From Pseudomonadota bacterium (lineage in GTDB: Bacteria; Pseudomonadota; Gammaproteobacteria; Pseudomonadales; Oceanobacteraceae), in the NCBI GenBank assembly GCA_030145845.1, contig JAIXHJ010000006.1, positions 1-64,000 on the forward strand: a stretch of 64,000 nucleotides of DNA. Reading direction: 5' to 3'. Positions within the stretch are counted from its first letter, which is position 1, and each line of letters begins with the position of its first letter. This document shows positions 26,682 through 34,995 of this stretch, in pieces. Made by a program: the position numbers and the translations under genes. Under the pieces are notes generated by a model. That model searched no databases and had not been told where the DNA came from. It saw nothing but the letters and a program-made list of their open reading frames with translations.

Positions 26682-27731
26682 ATGAACATGGAACAAGGGT
26701 ACGTATCCACAGCGCTGATCAGGCCTTTGCTGGAAGCCGCAGGCCCGGCGTTTTTCGATCAGCTTCCGGACGACGAAAATGGCGTCGTCCAGCGGGTCCT
26801 CAAACAGCTGAAAGACCCCGACAGCCGTATCAACGCCGCTGATGCCGACGAGCTGATCAGCCAGCTGATCCGGCAGACAGGCAATGAAGCACTCTGCGTC
26901 CAGTCATCCGCTAAGTTCAGTGTGCACAGCAGCTGCCAGCTGCAACATCTTTTCCTGTGCTGCAACACACTGCGTGAAGCTCTGTATTATCTGGAAAAAT
27001 TCTCTTCCCTGCTGAGTGACCAGCTGGAAGTTCAGGTGACCCGCACCCGGGAAAATATCATCAAGGTCAAACTGCCGGTCGAAGATAACTTTATTGTTGC
27101 CGGCCAGCGCCGCCGCACAGAGATGGTGATCAGCACCCTGCTGAACTGGCTGCGTCAGCTGGTTGGTCAGGAGCTGGAAATCAGCTCTGTTGCCCTGCCT
27201 TATCCGGCGACACAGTACTCCGGTGAGTATCACCAGCACTGGAAAGCCGGGGTCGAATTCAATTCCGGTGAATGCTCCATTCAGTTCCAGGCCCGCTGGC
27301 TGGACGAAGGACTGCATAACACCAACCCGCACATCCTCAACATGATGAAACGGGAAGTGGAAGAGCAGTACCGCAAACTGGCACGGGCCGGGTCACTGGC
27401 AGAACGTATTCGCAAAGCGCTGTCGCAGAACAAGATCCGCCTCAATGCCAACCAGCAGGAAGTTGCGGATTATTTCCATATCAGTGCCCGCACACTGAAC
27501 CGTCATCTGCACCGCGAAGATACCTCGCTGAAGCAGATCATCACCGCAGTGCGTCTGGAAATGGCGAAACAGATGCTGGAGACCACCGATGACAGCATTG
27601 AACAGATCGCGCTGGCCATCGGCCTGTCCGGACGCCGCACGCTGGACCGCATTTTTATTAAGGAAGTCAGCCTGAGTCCGGCGCAGTACCGTCAGAGCCA
27701 TAAAGAGGTACCACTGGCCGCCAATAACTGA
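26682..27731 (+). CDS. AraC-family transcriptional regulator
   Basis: A 349-residue regulator with the same plan as the other two AraC genes in the window: arabinose-binding-like domain followed by a C-terminal HTH (ADYFHISARTLNRHLHRED and IALAIGLSGRRTLDRIFIKE). The second HTH differs from the usual GF-x-S/F-R-x-F-x-R/K, so its DNA site may differ. ATG 26682 (MNMEQGY) is chosen; the frame is open to 26562, which overlaps the palindrome. The ligand is unknown. A strong terminator follows. Confidence 0.88.
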   Translation: MNMEQGYVSTALIRPLLEAAGPAFFDQLPDDENGVVQRVLKQLKDPDSRINAADADELISQLIRQTGNEALCVQSSAKFSVHSSCQLQHLFLCCNTLREALYYLEKFSSLLSDQLEVQVTRTRENIIKVKLPVEDNFIVAGQRRRTEMVISTLLNWLRQLVGQELEISSVALPYPATQYSGEYHQHWKAGVEFNSGECSIQFQARWLDEGLHNTNPHILNMMKREVEEQYRKLARAGSLAERIRKALSQNKIRLNANQQEVADYFHISARTLNRHLHREDTSLKQIITAVRLEMAKQMLETTDDSIEQIALAIGLSGRRTLDRIFIKEVSLSPAQYRQSHKEVPLAANN

Positions 27732-27740
27732 CGGCCGCTG

Positions 27741-27768
27741 AAAAAAGCCACCTGCGGGTGGCTTTTTT
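27741..27768. terminator. Bidirectional terminator
   Basis: A stem with AAAAAAGCCACC on the left and GGTGGCTTTTTT on the right around a 4-base loop lies between the AraC gene (plus) and the Nudix gene (minus). Confidence 0.93.
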
Positions 27769-27773
27769 ATGTG

Positions 27774-28319
27774 TCAGGCGAGCCCCGCCAGCCGGATCCT
27801 CTGCACCGCCGCCACACTGATGGCATCCGTGATACGGCCGTCCATCACCATGGCAAAGACCTCAGTAAACGGCAGCCGCCGGACCTGCAGCACTTCCGTT
27901 TCTTCCGGTTCAGCCTCTGCTTCTGTCAGTCCACGGGCGATATACACCAGCCCTTCTTCATCGGTTATACAATTGCTGGTGTGCACACGGCAGAGAAACT
28001 CCATTGACCCGGCCAGCAGACCGGTTTCCTCCTTCAGCTCCCGCCGGGCACAGGCTTCTGCCGGCTCACCGGCCGGTGCTCCGCCCATCGGAATTTCCCA
28101 GTGATATTCATTCAGCGGGAAGCGGTATTGTCCCACCAGCCAGGTGTCACCGTTCTCTGCCAGTGGCACCACGCCGACCGCCCGGTTACGGAAGCTGACG
28201 GTGCCATAGATTCCGGGGTTTCCCGCCGGATTAGGCACCTGATACTCACGCACCTGTATCCACGGATTTTCATATTCCTCACTGACCGCAAGAATCTGCC
28301 AGGGGTTGTTCTCAGTCAT
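27774..28319 (-). CDS. Nudix hydrolase, ADP-ribose pyrophosphatase-like
   Basis: A 181-residue enzyme with a full Nudix box, GGAPAGEPAEACARRELKEE, continuing TGL (the G-x5-E-x7-REUXEEXGU pattern). The N-terminal strand region and the downstream EEGLVYIARGL resemble ADP-ribose/ADP-glucose pyrophosphatases. ATG 28319 is the start: it overlaps the last base of the rhombosortase stop codon (TGATG), which indicates translational coupling. The frame extends upstream within the rhombosortase gene, but that part is not needed. Confidence 0.88.
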   Translation of the reverse strand: MTENNPWQILAVSEEYENPWIQVREYQVPNPAGNPGIYGTVSFRNRAVGVVPLAENGDTWLVGQYRFPLNEYHWEIPMGGAPAGEPAEACARRELKEETGLLAGSMEFLCRVHTSNCITDEEGLVYIARGLTEAEAEPEETEVLQVRRLPFTEVFAMVMDGRITDAISVAAVQRIRLAGLA

Positions 28320-28921
28320 CAATGTTTCCTCAGGGCAGCAACCGCCAGCCACAACAGAGCACTCAGCGTACCCAGCAGGTGTGCCCGGGTTTCAACCCGG
28401 CCACCGATCAGGCCGGCGACGGCCTGATCATCATAAAATGGTGTCTGCTCCCAGATGACCTTTGCCCCGATCACCAGCAGGAACAACCAGGCCACCGAAC
28501 GACTGTAATAAGGAGAGCGGAACACGCAGACCAGCAGCAGGCCATGCAGAACCCCGGACAGACCAACATAAAACCCCAGATCCGGGGCAAACCAGTACAG
28601 GCCGCAACCGGTAAAAACCATACTGAACAACAGATACAAACGGATGCCGGGACGATTGAACAGATCTCCGGCAATATAAGCCGCCAGCAGTAAGCCGCCC
28701 AGATTGCCCAGGGTATGCAGCCACGACAGGTGTACCCAGTGAGCCGTCAGCAGTCGCCACCACTGCCCGGCCATGATCGCCGTGCGGTCGAAGCGCAGCC
28801 ATTGCCCGGACCAGGGCTCCACGGCTGCCAGCAACAGGGTAAGCAGTATCAGGAACAGTGGTGTGCGGTAGGTACAGAGAAAGGCAGTGCGGGAGTTAAC
28901 AGCAGCCATCGGCCCGTCCAT
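28319..28921 (-). CDS. rrtA: Rhombosortase
   Basis: A 200-residue rhomboid-type membrane protease with about six helices. Catalytic Ser122 is in GLSGVLHG and His181 in RAHLLGT; the WWRLLTAHWVHLSWLHTLGN block is the rhombosortase version of the rhomboid WR loop and first helix. Rhombosortases cut the C-terminal GlyGly-CTERM signal from exported enzymes and often transfer them to a surface anchor. Immediately upstream on the same strand is such a substrate (28949-31108), 27 bp away, and downstream is the coupled Nudix gene. This pairing and the motifs make the call strong. Confidence 0.93.
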   Translation of the reverse strand: MDGPMAAVNSRTAFLCTYRTPLFLILLTLLLAAVEPWSGQWLRFDRTAIMAGQWWRLLTAHWVHLSWLHTLGNLGGLLLAAYIAGDLFNRPGIRLYLLFSMVFTGCGLYWFAPDLGFYVGLSGVLHGLLLVCVFRSPYYSRSVAWLFLLVIGAKVIWEQTPFYDDQAVAGLIGGRVETRAHLLGTLSALLWLAVAALRKH

Positions 28922-28948
28922 CAGAAGCTGAACGGGGATTATCCCTGT

Positions 28949-31108
28949 TCAGTTGCTGGCTGACCAGCGCTGACGGCGGCCGTACAGAACAGAGGCCAGC
29001 AGCAGCCACAGCGGGCTGAAGAAGCCACCGCCGCCACCCGATGACGAGGCGGCAGCGGATGCAGCTTCACTGCTGACCACCCGTGATGGGGATTCAGCGT
29101 CCGTCACACCATCAGTGCTGTCAGCAAGCGGCTGTTCCTCAGTAGCGATCACCAGCAGACGCAGGCTGACATCAAACGCAGCAACCTCTGAGGTGCCATC
29201 CGTAATAATCCGGGTCTGACCACTGACCATCCCCTGAGCATCCACCGCCAGCGGAGCATAAGTCCCACCGGCACGGGAGGTCAGCTGCAGAATAACCTGA
29301 TCATGCGCCGACAGATCCGCGGGTTCAGCCAGCAGGATACGGTTCCAGCCGGCGCTGACGGCTACCGCCGACACTGAAGCCAGCGGATTACCATGGTCAT
29401 CCAGCAGGACAAAGTCGACATCACCATCACCAAGTGCATAGAAATCGATACCGTCAGCCTGCAGTACCGACCCGGTATCCAGCGTCACGGCGACACTGGC
29501 AGAGCCACCATAAACACCGTAAACGTCGTTCGCCGGCAGATTATCCAGGCCGATATTGCTGCCCGCCGGGGTACCGCTCAGCTCCAGCGTCAGCTCTGCT
29601 ACCAGATCTGCGTCCACGGTCAGCAGATCAACCGCCTCAGCACTGCTGCTGCCGGCTTCGGCAGAGAACTGCATTTCACTGCTGAGACTGCTGTATACAT
29701 CCGACGCCTCGCCATAATTAATGTTACTGGCGAGGTCATCACGACCGTCGGCTTCTTCGATTTTCAGCAGCACACTGCTGCCGGACACCGACAGACTGCC
29801 GAATCCACTGCGGTCATTGACGCGGCTGACCAGCACACCACTGCCCGGCAGGCCGCTGTCGAAACCGCTCTGGTGGCGGTGTTCAAGAATCAGCCGCTCA
29901 CCATGGCGGTATTCATCCAGGGAAATCTCAAGCGCATCATCCGCATCACTGACAGCCCGCAGCGATATTTCAGAGGTACCGGCCTGAGCCGGCTGCAGGG
30001 CAATAAATCCGGCAACCGCTTTACTCCAGGCCAGCATATGCGCCGGTTTTTCACCCGACTCCCCACTGACCCGGTTCCAGCCGCCCATACCCATCAGCCC
30101 CCAGCGGCCAATGCCCAGGCCATTGCCGGTCGCGTCATACAGGTCCGGCAGATCGAGCAGCAGGTGGCCGAGTTCATGGCAGAAAATACCGATGGTTGCC
30201 AGGTGGTCCTGATGCAGTTCACCAAACAGGGCATACTCACCGACATACAGATCGCCAACCGGCGCCTGATAGGTCGTGGCCTTATGCGCCCAGACCCGTG
30301 GATGGGTGGTCGCCGCACCGGCATAAGCCTGTTCGTAACCGGCGACCATAATCACCAGCCCCAGCTCATTCGGATCCAGCCAGCCATCCTGATTGGCATC
30401 ATAGGCTGCTTCATCAATATAGGCAGCGGCCATGGCCAGTACTTCACGCGCCAGAGTCTGGCTGTCACCGCCATAACTGTTGCCGAAATCCGGATGATTG
30501 CCGGCAAGGCGGATATCGATAATGCCGTCATTCACCGTCCCTGAGTTTTCCTGCGCTGCCGTCAGGCGGAAACGGTCGTAAGAATTTTCCAGGTAATAGG
30601 CGCTGACACTGTCCTGCACCGCAAAAAAACGTGCGGCAATGTCAGCGTCGCTGTATGTGAAATCCTGATCATCAAAGGCCACCCGCACCACCACTAACGG
30701 CTGTTCAAAACCGGCCGGAAACACCTGCGGATCATAACGGTAGGGCTGACGCTGCGGTACAGCGTCCGCACTGAGGATACTGACGCTGGCTGTTGCTGCC
30801 GGGGTTTTCAGTACGGCGGCCGTCGCCGCCGGCGCACCAACAACCAGCGGTTCACCTGCCAGCCACTGCCCGGCAGCATTCTGCTGCGCCTCATACCAGT
30901 AACCGGAGGATTCGAGCAGATAGCGGCCATCGCGGGTTTCTGCCAGCGCTGACTGAATGCCACTGAGCGGATCGGTCAGGCTCAGCGGGCGGACCTCCAG
31001 TGGCGAACCGTCACTGAGTGTAACCATCAGCCACTGCGACGGTGGCACAACCGTCGCGTGGGCAGCGGCAGAGAAGATAAACAGCAGCAACAACGGACGG
31101 AATTTCAT
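28949..31108 (-). CDS. M6-like metalloprotease with GlyGly-CTERM signal
   Basis: A 719-residue exported metalloprotease. It has a short signal peptide (about 1-18) and the zinc motif HELGH (residues 311-315), followed by LLLDLPDLYD, as in the M6 immune inhibitor A family. A calcium-binding-like DANQDGWLDPNELG (EF-hand type) precedes it. The C-terminal beta domains end in a Ser/Gly-rich linker, then about 689-719 a GlyGly-CTERM tail: SSSGGGGGFF, a hydrophobic helix (LWLLLASVL) and a basic end. That tail is the substrate of rhombosortase, encoded 27 bp downstream. The protein is therefore probably released or anchored at the surface by that enzyme. Confidence 0.92.
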   Translation of the reverse strand: MKFRPLLLLFIFSAAAHATVVPPSQWLMVTLSDGSPLEVRPLSLTDPLSGIQSALAETRDGRYLLESSGYWYEAQQNAAGQWLAGEPLVVGAPAATAAVLKTPAATASVSILSADAVPQRQPYRYDPQVFPAGFEQPLVVVRVAFDDQDFTYSDADIAARFFAVQDSVSAYYLENSYDRFRLTAAQENSGTVNDGIIDIRLAGNHPDFGNSYGGDSQTLAREVLAMAAAYIDEAAYDANQDGWLDPNELGLVIMVAGYEQAYAGAATTHPRVWAHKATTYQAPVGDLYVGEYALFGELHQDHLATIGIFCHELGHLLLDLPDLYDATGNGLGIGRWGLMGMGGWNRVSGESGEKPAHMLAWSKAVAGFIALQPAQAGTSEISLRAVSDADDALEISLDEYRHGERLILEHRHQSGFDSGLPGSGVLVSRVNDRSGFGSLSVSGSSVLLKIEEADGRDDLASNINYGEASDVYSSLSSEMQFSAEAGSSSAEAVDLLTVDADLVAELTLELSGTPAGSNIGLDNLPANDVYGVYGGSASVAVTLDTGSVLQADGIDFYALGDGDVDFVLLDDHGNPLASVSAVAVSAGWNRILLAEPADLSAHDQVILQLTSRAGGTYAPLAVDAQGMVSGQTRIITDGTSEVAAFDVSLRLLVIATEEQPLADSTDGVTDAESPSRVVSSEAASAAASSSGGGGGFFSPLWLLLASVLYGRRQRWSASN

Positions 31109-31196
31109 GGTCAGAGCTCACAAAGGTGATGCTCTGAGCATAGTCAACCGCCGTTCAGTAAATGGTCGTTTTCACAAAGACTGTACAATGAAGCAT

Positions 31197-31234
31197 TTTT
31201 TTGACGGTGTGAATTCCAAAAAATCGTCAAAAAA
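31197..31234. other. AT-rich inverted repeat
   Basis: Arms ttttttgacg (31197-31206) and cgtcaaaaaa (31225-31234) pair perfectly around an 18-base gap, between the end of the YheT gene and the start of the protease gene. It may be a weak terminator or part of the protease promoter region. The spacer 31109-31294 holds no gene. Confidence 0.5.
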
Positions 31235-31294
31235 CCATTTGGCATCATGCTTTATTATTTTATGAAACCCGGCAGATACAGGCTGAAACCTGTG

Positions 31295-32305
31295 TTAACC
31301 CTCAGCGACGACTGCGCTCTGTAACAGACTGTCACTGGCGTCCTGCGGCAGTGAGCGGATAAATTCCAGTGCCCGCTGTTCCATCCAGTAGGTCTGGTCG
31401 GCGCTGCGCAGAATAAAGCCCACATGGCCACCACTGGCCGGCATTTCCAGCGACAGGAAAGGATGATCCCGGGCGATATCCAGCGGATAACAGCTGTCCG
31501 ACAGAAAAGGATCGTTGCGCGCATTGACCAGCAAAGCCGGAATGCGGATAGCGGAAAGATAACGCAGACTGGATGACTGCTGCCAGTAATCTTCGGCATC
31601 GCGGAAGCCGTGCAACGGTGCGGTATAACGGTCATCAAAGGTCTGAAAGGTGCGGATGCTGTCATAGTCATCCAGGCTGACCAGTTGCGGAAAGCGCTGT
31701 GCCTTGAGGGCAATTTTTTCCTTCAGGTCGGTCAGGAACTTCCACATGAACACCCGGTTACGGAACTGCGCCAGCTGGCGGGCACTGCCGGCCAGATCGC
31801 AGGGCACAGAAAAAGCGGTCACGCTTTTAACCTCTGCCGGCAGCCGCCCGGCTTCCCGGCCGGCATAAACCAGACTGAGATTACCGCCCATGGAATAGCC
31901 GACCAGGTGAATGCGCCGGTAACCGCGGGCGGCTGCATGCTCCACCACCCGATGCAGATCATCCGTGGCGCCGCTGTGATACATGCGCGGCAGGCGGTTC
32001 ATCTCACCGCCACAGGAGCGGAAATTCCAGCCCAGGCCATCGAGACCGTGGCGGTTCGCTTCCCTCAGGGTGCCCAGTACATATTCGCGCCGTGAATGCC
32101 CTTCCAGTCCGTGGGACACAATCACCAGTGAATCTGATCCGCAGCGGCTCCAGTCGAGGTCAAGGAAATCACCGTCGCTGATTTCCAGCCTTTCACGCTG
32201 CAGATGATCACTGTCCAGACGACGGACGAAAGTAGGCAGAATACTCTGCACATAACCATTGGCCAGCAGCCAGGGGGCACGGTAGGAAGATTCGAGGAGG
32301 GGCAT
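31295..32305 (-). CDS. YheT-family alpha/beta hydrolase
   Basis: A 336-residue cytoplasmic hydrolase matching E. coli YheT (340 residues). The N-terminal block YRAPWLLANGYVQSILPTFV and the SRREYVLGTL motif are characteristic. The nucleophile is Ser138 in GYSMGGN; the Asp is in ARNDPFL and the His in GGHVGF. YheT proteins are probable esterases; the substrate is not established. It is separated from the downstream protease gene by 186 bp. Confidence 0.92.
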   Translation of the reverse strand: MPLLESSYRAPWLLANGYVQSILPTFVRRLDSDHLQRERLEISDGDFLDLDWSRCGSDSLVIVSHGLEGHSRREYVLGTLREANRHGLDGLGWNFRSCGGEMNRLPRMYHSGATDDLHRVVEHAAARGYRRIHLVGYSMGGNLSLVYAGREAGRLPAEVKSVTAFSVPCDLAGSARQLAQFRNRVFMWKFLTDLKEKIALKAQRFPQLVSLDDYDSIRTFQTFDDRYTAPLHGFRDAEDYWQQSSSLRYLSAIRIPALLVNARNDPFLSDSCYPLDIARDHPFLSLEMPASGGHVGFILRSADQTYWMEQRALEFIRSLPQDASDSLLQSAVVAEG

Positions 32306-32395
32306 TCAGGGCAATCCGGCAATATCAGTCAGACGCTATTTTAACGGCTGACCAGCCGGCTGACAGGTGTTTTACGTGCCGCTTATCAGCGTGAT

Positions 32396-32752
32396 TCAGA
32401 AACGGTTTTTCAGGTAATCGAGAATGGCATCCGAGCTGTACAGCCACTCTTCGCTCTGGCCGTTATCCACACGCAGGCAGGGCACTTTAGGCGCGCCACC
32501 ACCATGAACCAGCTCGTTGCGGTAGGCATTCACCCGCATCACATCTTTTTCCACCACCCGCAGGCCGAGTTTTTCACACTGGCGTTTTACCGTGATGGAT
32601 GACGCACAGGTACGGCAGAAATATAAATGCATGCGCCGGGATTCCCGGTCGAGCTGATTCTGTTCGTCGCTGGTCCGCGCAACCGGGCGCACCGGTACCA
32701 GACGGTCAACAATATTGAGGGCTTTGCCTTTGAGCTGCTTCGTCAGATTCAT
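32396..32752 (-). CDS. Glutaredoxin/GST N-terminal-like protein
   Basis: A 118-residue thioredoxin-fold protein. The motif FCRTCASS follows a basic N-terminal extension, and the C-terminus reads KVPCLRVDNG... EWLYSSDAILDYL, the cis-Pro and helix-3 pattern of glutaredoxins and GST N-terminal domains. The extension of about 35 residues before the fold could be amphipathic. ATG 32752 follows GAGG closely. Function is probably thiol redox or glutathione-dependent; uncertain. Confidence 0.8.
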   Translation of the reverse strand: MNLTKQLKGKALNIVDRLVPVRPVARTSDEQNQLDRESRRMHLYFCRTCASSITVKRQCEKLGLRVVEKDVMRVNAYRNELVHGGGAPKVPCLRVDNGQSEEWLYSSDAILDYLKNRF

Positions 32753-32871
32753 ATTGCCTCTGCCGCACATCCACTTATCACCGGCCGGCATTGTATGAGG
32801 CTGACGCCAAATATCCAGTAGCTTTACGGAAAAAATAACCGGCGACTGATGAGACTTTGGTAATAATCGCC

Positions 32872-32994
32872 TTACAGACCGCCGCTCAGATTGAGCGCCG
32901 CGACCGCCATCATGGCTGCCAGCAGCACCAGCGTCATGACCCAGCGCGATTGCTGACAGAATTTACAGGGTGTTCCGGAACGCTTGGCGGACAT
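32872..32994 (-). CDS. Small CxxC single-pass membrane protein, 40 aa
   Basis: A 40-residue ORF starting at ATG 32994, 46 bp after the lepB stop. It has a basic N-terminus with CKFC and then a hydrophobic helix (WVMTLVLLAAMMAVAALNL). The CxxC could bind zinc or iron-sulfur at the membrane surface. The SD is weak (GAGAG). Its position as the next gene after lepB suggests cotranscription. No named family is recognised; it may be a real small protein but is unproven. Confidence 0.45.
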   Translation of the reverse strand: MSAKRSGTPCKFCQQSRWVMTLVLLAAMMAVAALNLSGGL

Positions 32995-33040
32995 AAGCAG
33001 CAGACTCTCAGACAATCTGCTGCTCAGTATAGCAGGCGGA

Positions 33041-33871
33041 TCAGTTAATCCAGTGGTTACGGCTGAAGGACGGAATATTGCCCCAGTCTTTCCAGTGCAT
33101 CCACACGGCAACGGCTTTACCGACAATATTCTCTTCCGGCACAAAGCCCCAGACACGGCTGTCGCTGCTGTTACCGCGGTTATCACCCATCATAAAGTAA
33201 TGGCCCTGGGGCACATCCCACTCCCCTTCCGGTCCGGCCCAGATCACCGGCTGACCACTGATGGCACTGCGTCCTACCACCCATTTTACCGTGGCGTCAG
33301 CGGCATCCAGCTGCTCCTGCGCCAGATATTTCAGTGGCCGGTAAGCCGGTTCGCCGCCCAGCTCGGTGGTCGGCACGGCTTCACCGTTAATGGTCAGCTG
33401 ACGGTTTTTATAGACAATATGATCACCGGGCAGGCCAATCACCCGCTTGATGAAGTAGCGTGAATCATTGGGCGGGAAAAAGACCATCACATCACCACGC
33501 TGCGGTTCGCCGGTGGGAATCAGCGTATTGCCGAACACCGGTGCCCGCAGGCCATAGTGGAACTTGCTGACCAGAATAAAGTCTCCCACCTGCAGACCGG
33601 GCTCCATCGAGCCTGACGGAATCTGAAACGGCTCTGCCACAAATGAGCGCAGGACAAATACGATCGCCAGCACCGGGAAAAATGATTTCGACTGCTCAAC
33701 GATAAAGGATTCTTTTTCTGCCTTATCGACTTCCTCCGGATGCGCGCCCTGCGTCATCAGCTCTTCGGCAGCCGCTTTACGCCGTTTGCCCAGCCACAGG
33801 CGGTCAATCAGGGCAACAGCACCGGTACCCAGAGTCAGCACCATCAGTATCAGGGGAAAATCGATATCCAT
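33041..33871 (-). CDS. lepB: Signal peptidase I
   Basis: A 276-residue inner-membrane protease that removes signal peptides from exported proteins. Two N-terminal membrane segments (about 4-24 and 65-77) surround a cytoplasmic loop. The catalytic serine is Ser88 in PSGSMEPGL and the general base is Lys142 in YFIKRVIGLPGD, close to E. coli LepB (S90, K145). MGDNRGNSSDSR is the third family motif. lepA and rnc, its usual neighbours, are absent here; the small CxxC gene follows. Confidence 0.96.
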   Translation of the reverse strand: MDIDFPLILMVLTLGTGAVALIDRLWLGKRRKAAAEELMTQGAHPEEVDKAEKESFIVEQSKSFFPVLAIVFVLRSFVAEPFQIPSGSMEPGLQVGDFILVSKFHYGLRAPVFGNTLIPTGEPQRGDVMVFFPPNDSRYFIKRVIGLPGDHIVYKNRQLTINGEAVPTTELGGEPAYRPLKYLAQEQLDAADATVKWVVGRSAISGQPVIWAGPEGEWDVPQGHYFMMGDNRGNSSDSRVWGFVPEENIVGKAVAVWMHWKDWGNIPSFSRNHWIN

Positions 33872-33999
33872 AGCTCTACACTTGTTTATAACTGCAATGT
33901 ATAAAGTTCAGCATTCTAACCGCCGGACCGTCTGAAGGCGAGAGAAAGGCTGGCGCATTCAGTCGCATCTGTCTGACCCGTTACAGGAGAATTGGTTGC

Positions 34000-34986
34000 A
34001 TGACCCACATCCGCACTCCGGAAGGGATTGAACTGGCGTACGAACGCATGGGCAACCCGCAGCACCCGACGGTTATTCTGATTATGGGTCTCGGTGCCCA
34101 GATGCGGATCTGGCCCGACAGCCTGTGTCAGGCGCTGGTGGAAAAAGGTTATCAGGTGGTGCGCTTTGATAACCGCGATGTCGGCCTGTCGTCCCAGCTT
34201 GATCACCACGGCAGCCCCAGCCTGCTGGCCACCTGGCTGGCCGCCCGCCTGAAGCGTAAAGCCCGGGTGCCCTACACGCTGAAAGACATGGCCCGCGATG
34301 TGATTGCCCTGATGGATGAACTGGCCATCGACAGTGCCCATCTGGTCGGAGCCTCCATGGGCGGCATGATCGCCCAGATTCTGGCCGCCAAACACAAAAA
34401 ACGGGTGCGCAGCCTGACGTCCATTATGTCATCGGCCACCAGCCCACGGCTGCCGGATGCCAATCTGAAAGTGCTGCTGAAACTCGCCCGCCGTCCCAGC
34501 CCGTTTAACCGTGAAGCCGCCATCCGCTACACCATGCGCATGAACCGGCTGATCGGCAGCCCGGCCTACCCGATGGATGAACTGGAACTGCGCGCGCTGG
34601 CGGAAACCAGCGTCGAACGCAATCACAGCCCTACCGGTTTCAAACGTCAGCTGGTGGCGATTACCGCGGCCGGTGACCGCACCCGCCTGCTGCAGAAAAT
34701 CAAGGTGCCGACCCTGGTTATTCACGGCACCGATGACCCGCTGATTCCGGTGCGGATGGGCGAAGATACTGCGGCCAATATCCGCAAGGCAAAACTCCGC
34801 ATCATTAATGGCATGGGCCATGATCTGCCACCGCTGCTGGTGCCAAAGCTGGCCAGAATGTTGACCAAACATCTGAAAAAAGCAGAAAAGCGCTGGCAGA
34901 AAAAACTGGAAAAGAAAGAAAATGAGCGCCGCACCTCCGAACGTAACAGCGCCGATATTATTGAACTGCCGCGCCATCAGGCCTGA
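34000..34986 (+). CDS. Alpha/beta-fold hydrolase
   Basis: A 328-residue enzyme with the catalytic triad motifs GASMGG (Ser119), HGTDDPLIP (Asp) and GMGHDLP (His), and the oxyanion-forming LIMGLGAQMRIWP near the N-terminus. The C-terminus is a charged helix rich in Lys/Glu (roughly residues 285-320). It is closest to esterase/lipase-type hydrolases that act on lipophilic esters; the substrate is unknown. AGGAGA precedes the ATG by 9 bases. It ends 9 bp from the convergent CorC-family gene. Confidence 0.85.
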   Translation: MTHIRTPEGIELAYERMGNPQHPTVILIMGLGAQMRIWPDSLCQALVEKGYQVVRFDNRDVGLSSQLDHHGSPSLLATWLAARLKRKARVPYTLKDMARDVIALMDELAIDSAHLVGASMGGMIAQILAAKHKKRVRSLTSIMSSATSPRLPDANLKVLLKLARRPSPFNREAAIRYTMRMNRLIGSPAYPMDELELRALAETSVERNHSPTGFKRQLVAITAAGDRTRLLQKIKVPTLVIHGTDDPLIPVRMGEDTAANIRKAKLRIINGMGHDLPPLLVPKLARMLTKHLKKAEKRWQKKLEKKENERRTSERNSADIIELPRHQA

Positions 34987-34995
34987 TGACGCAGT

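Noticed and set aside
32995-33186. Longer version of the small CxxC frame extending upstream into lepB
   Set aside because: The upstream part lies in another frame of lepB and has no protein character; the short ATG 32994 start is more likely.
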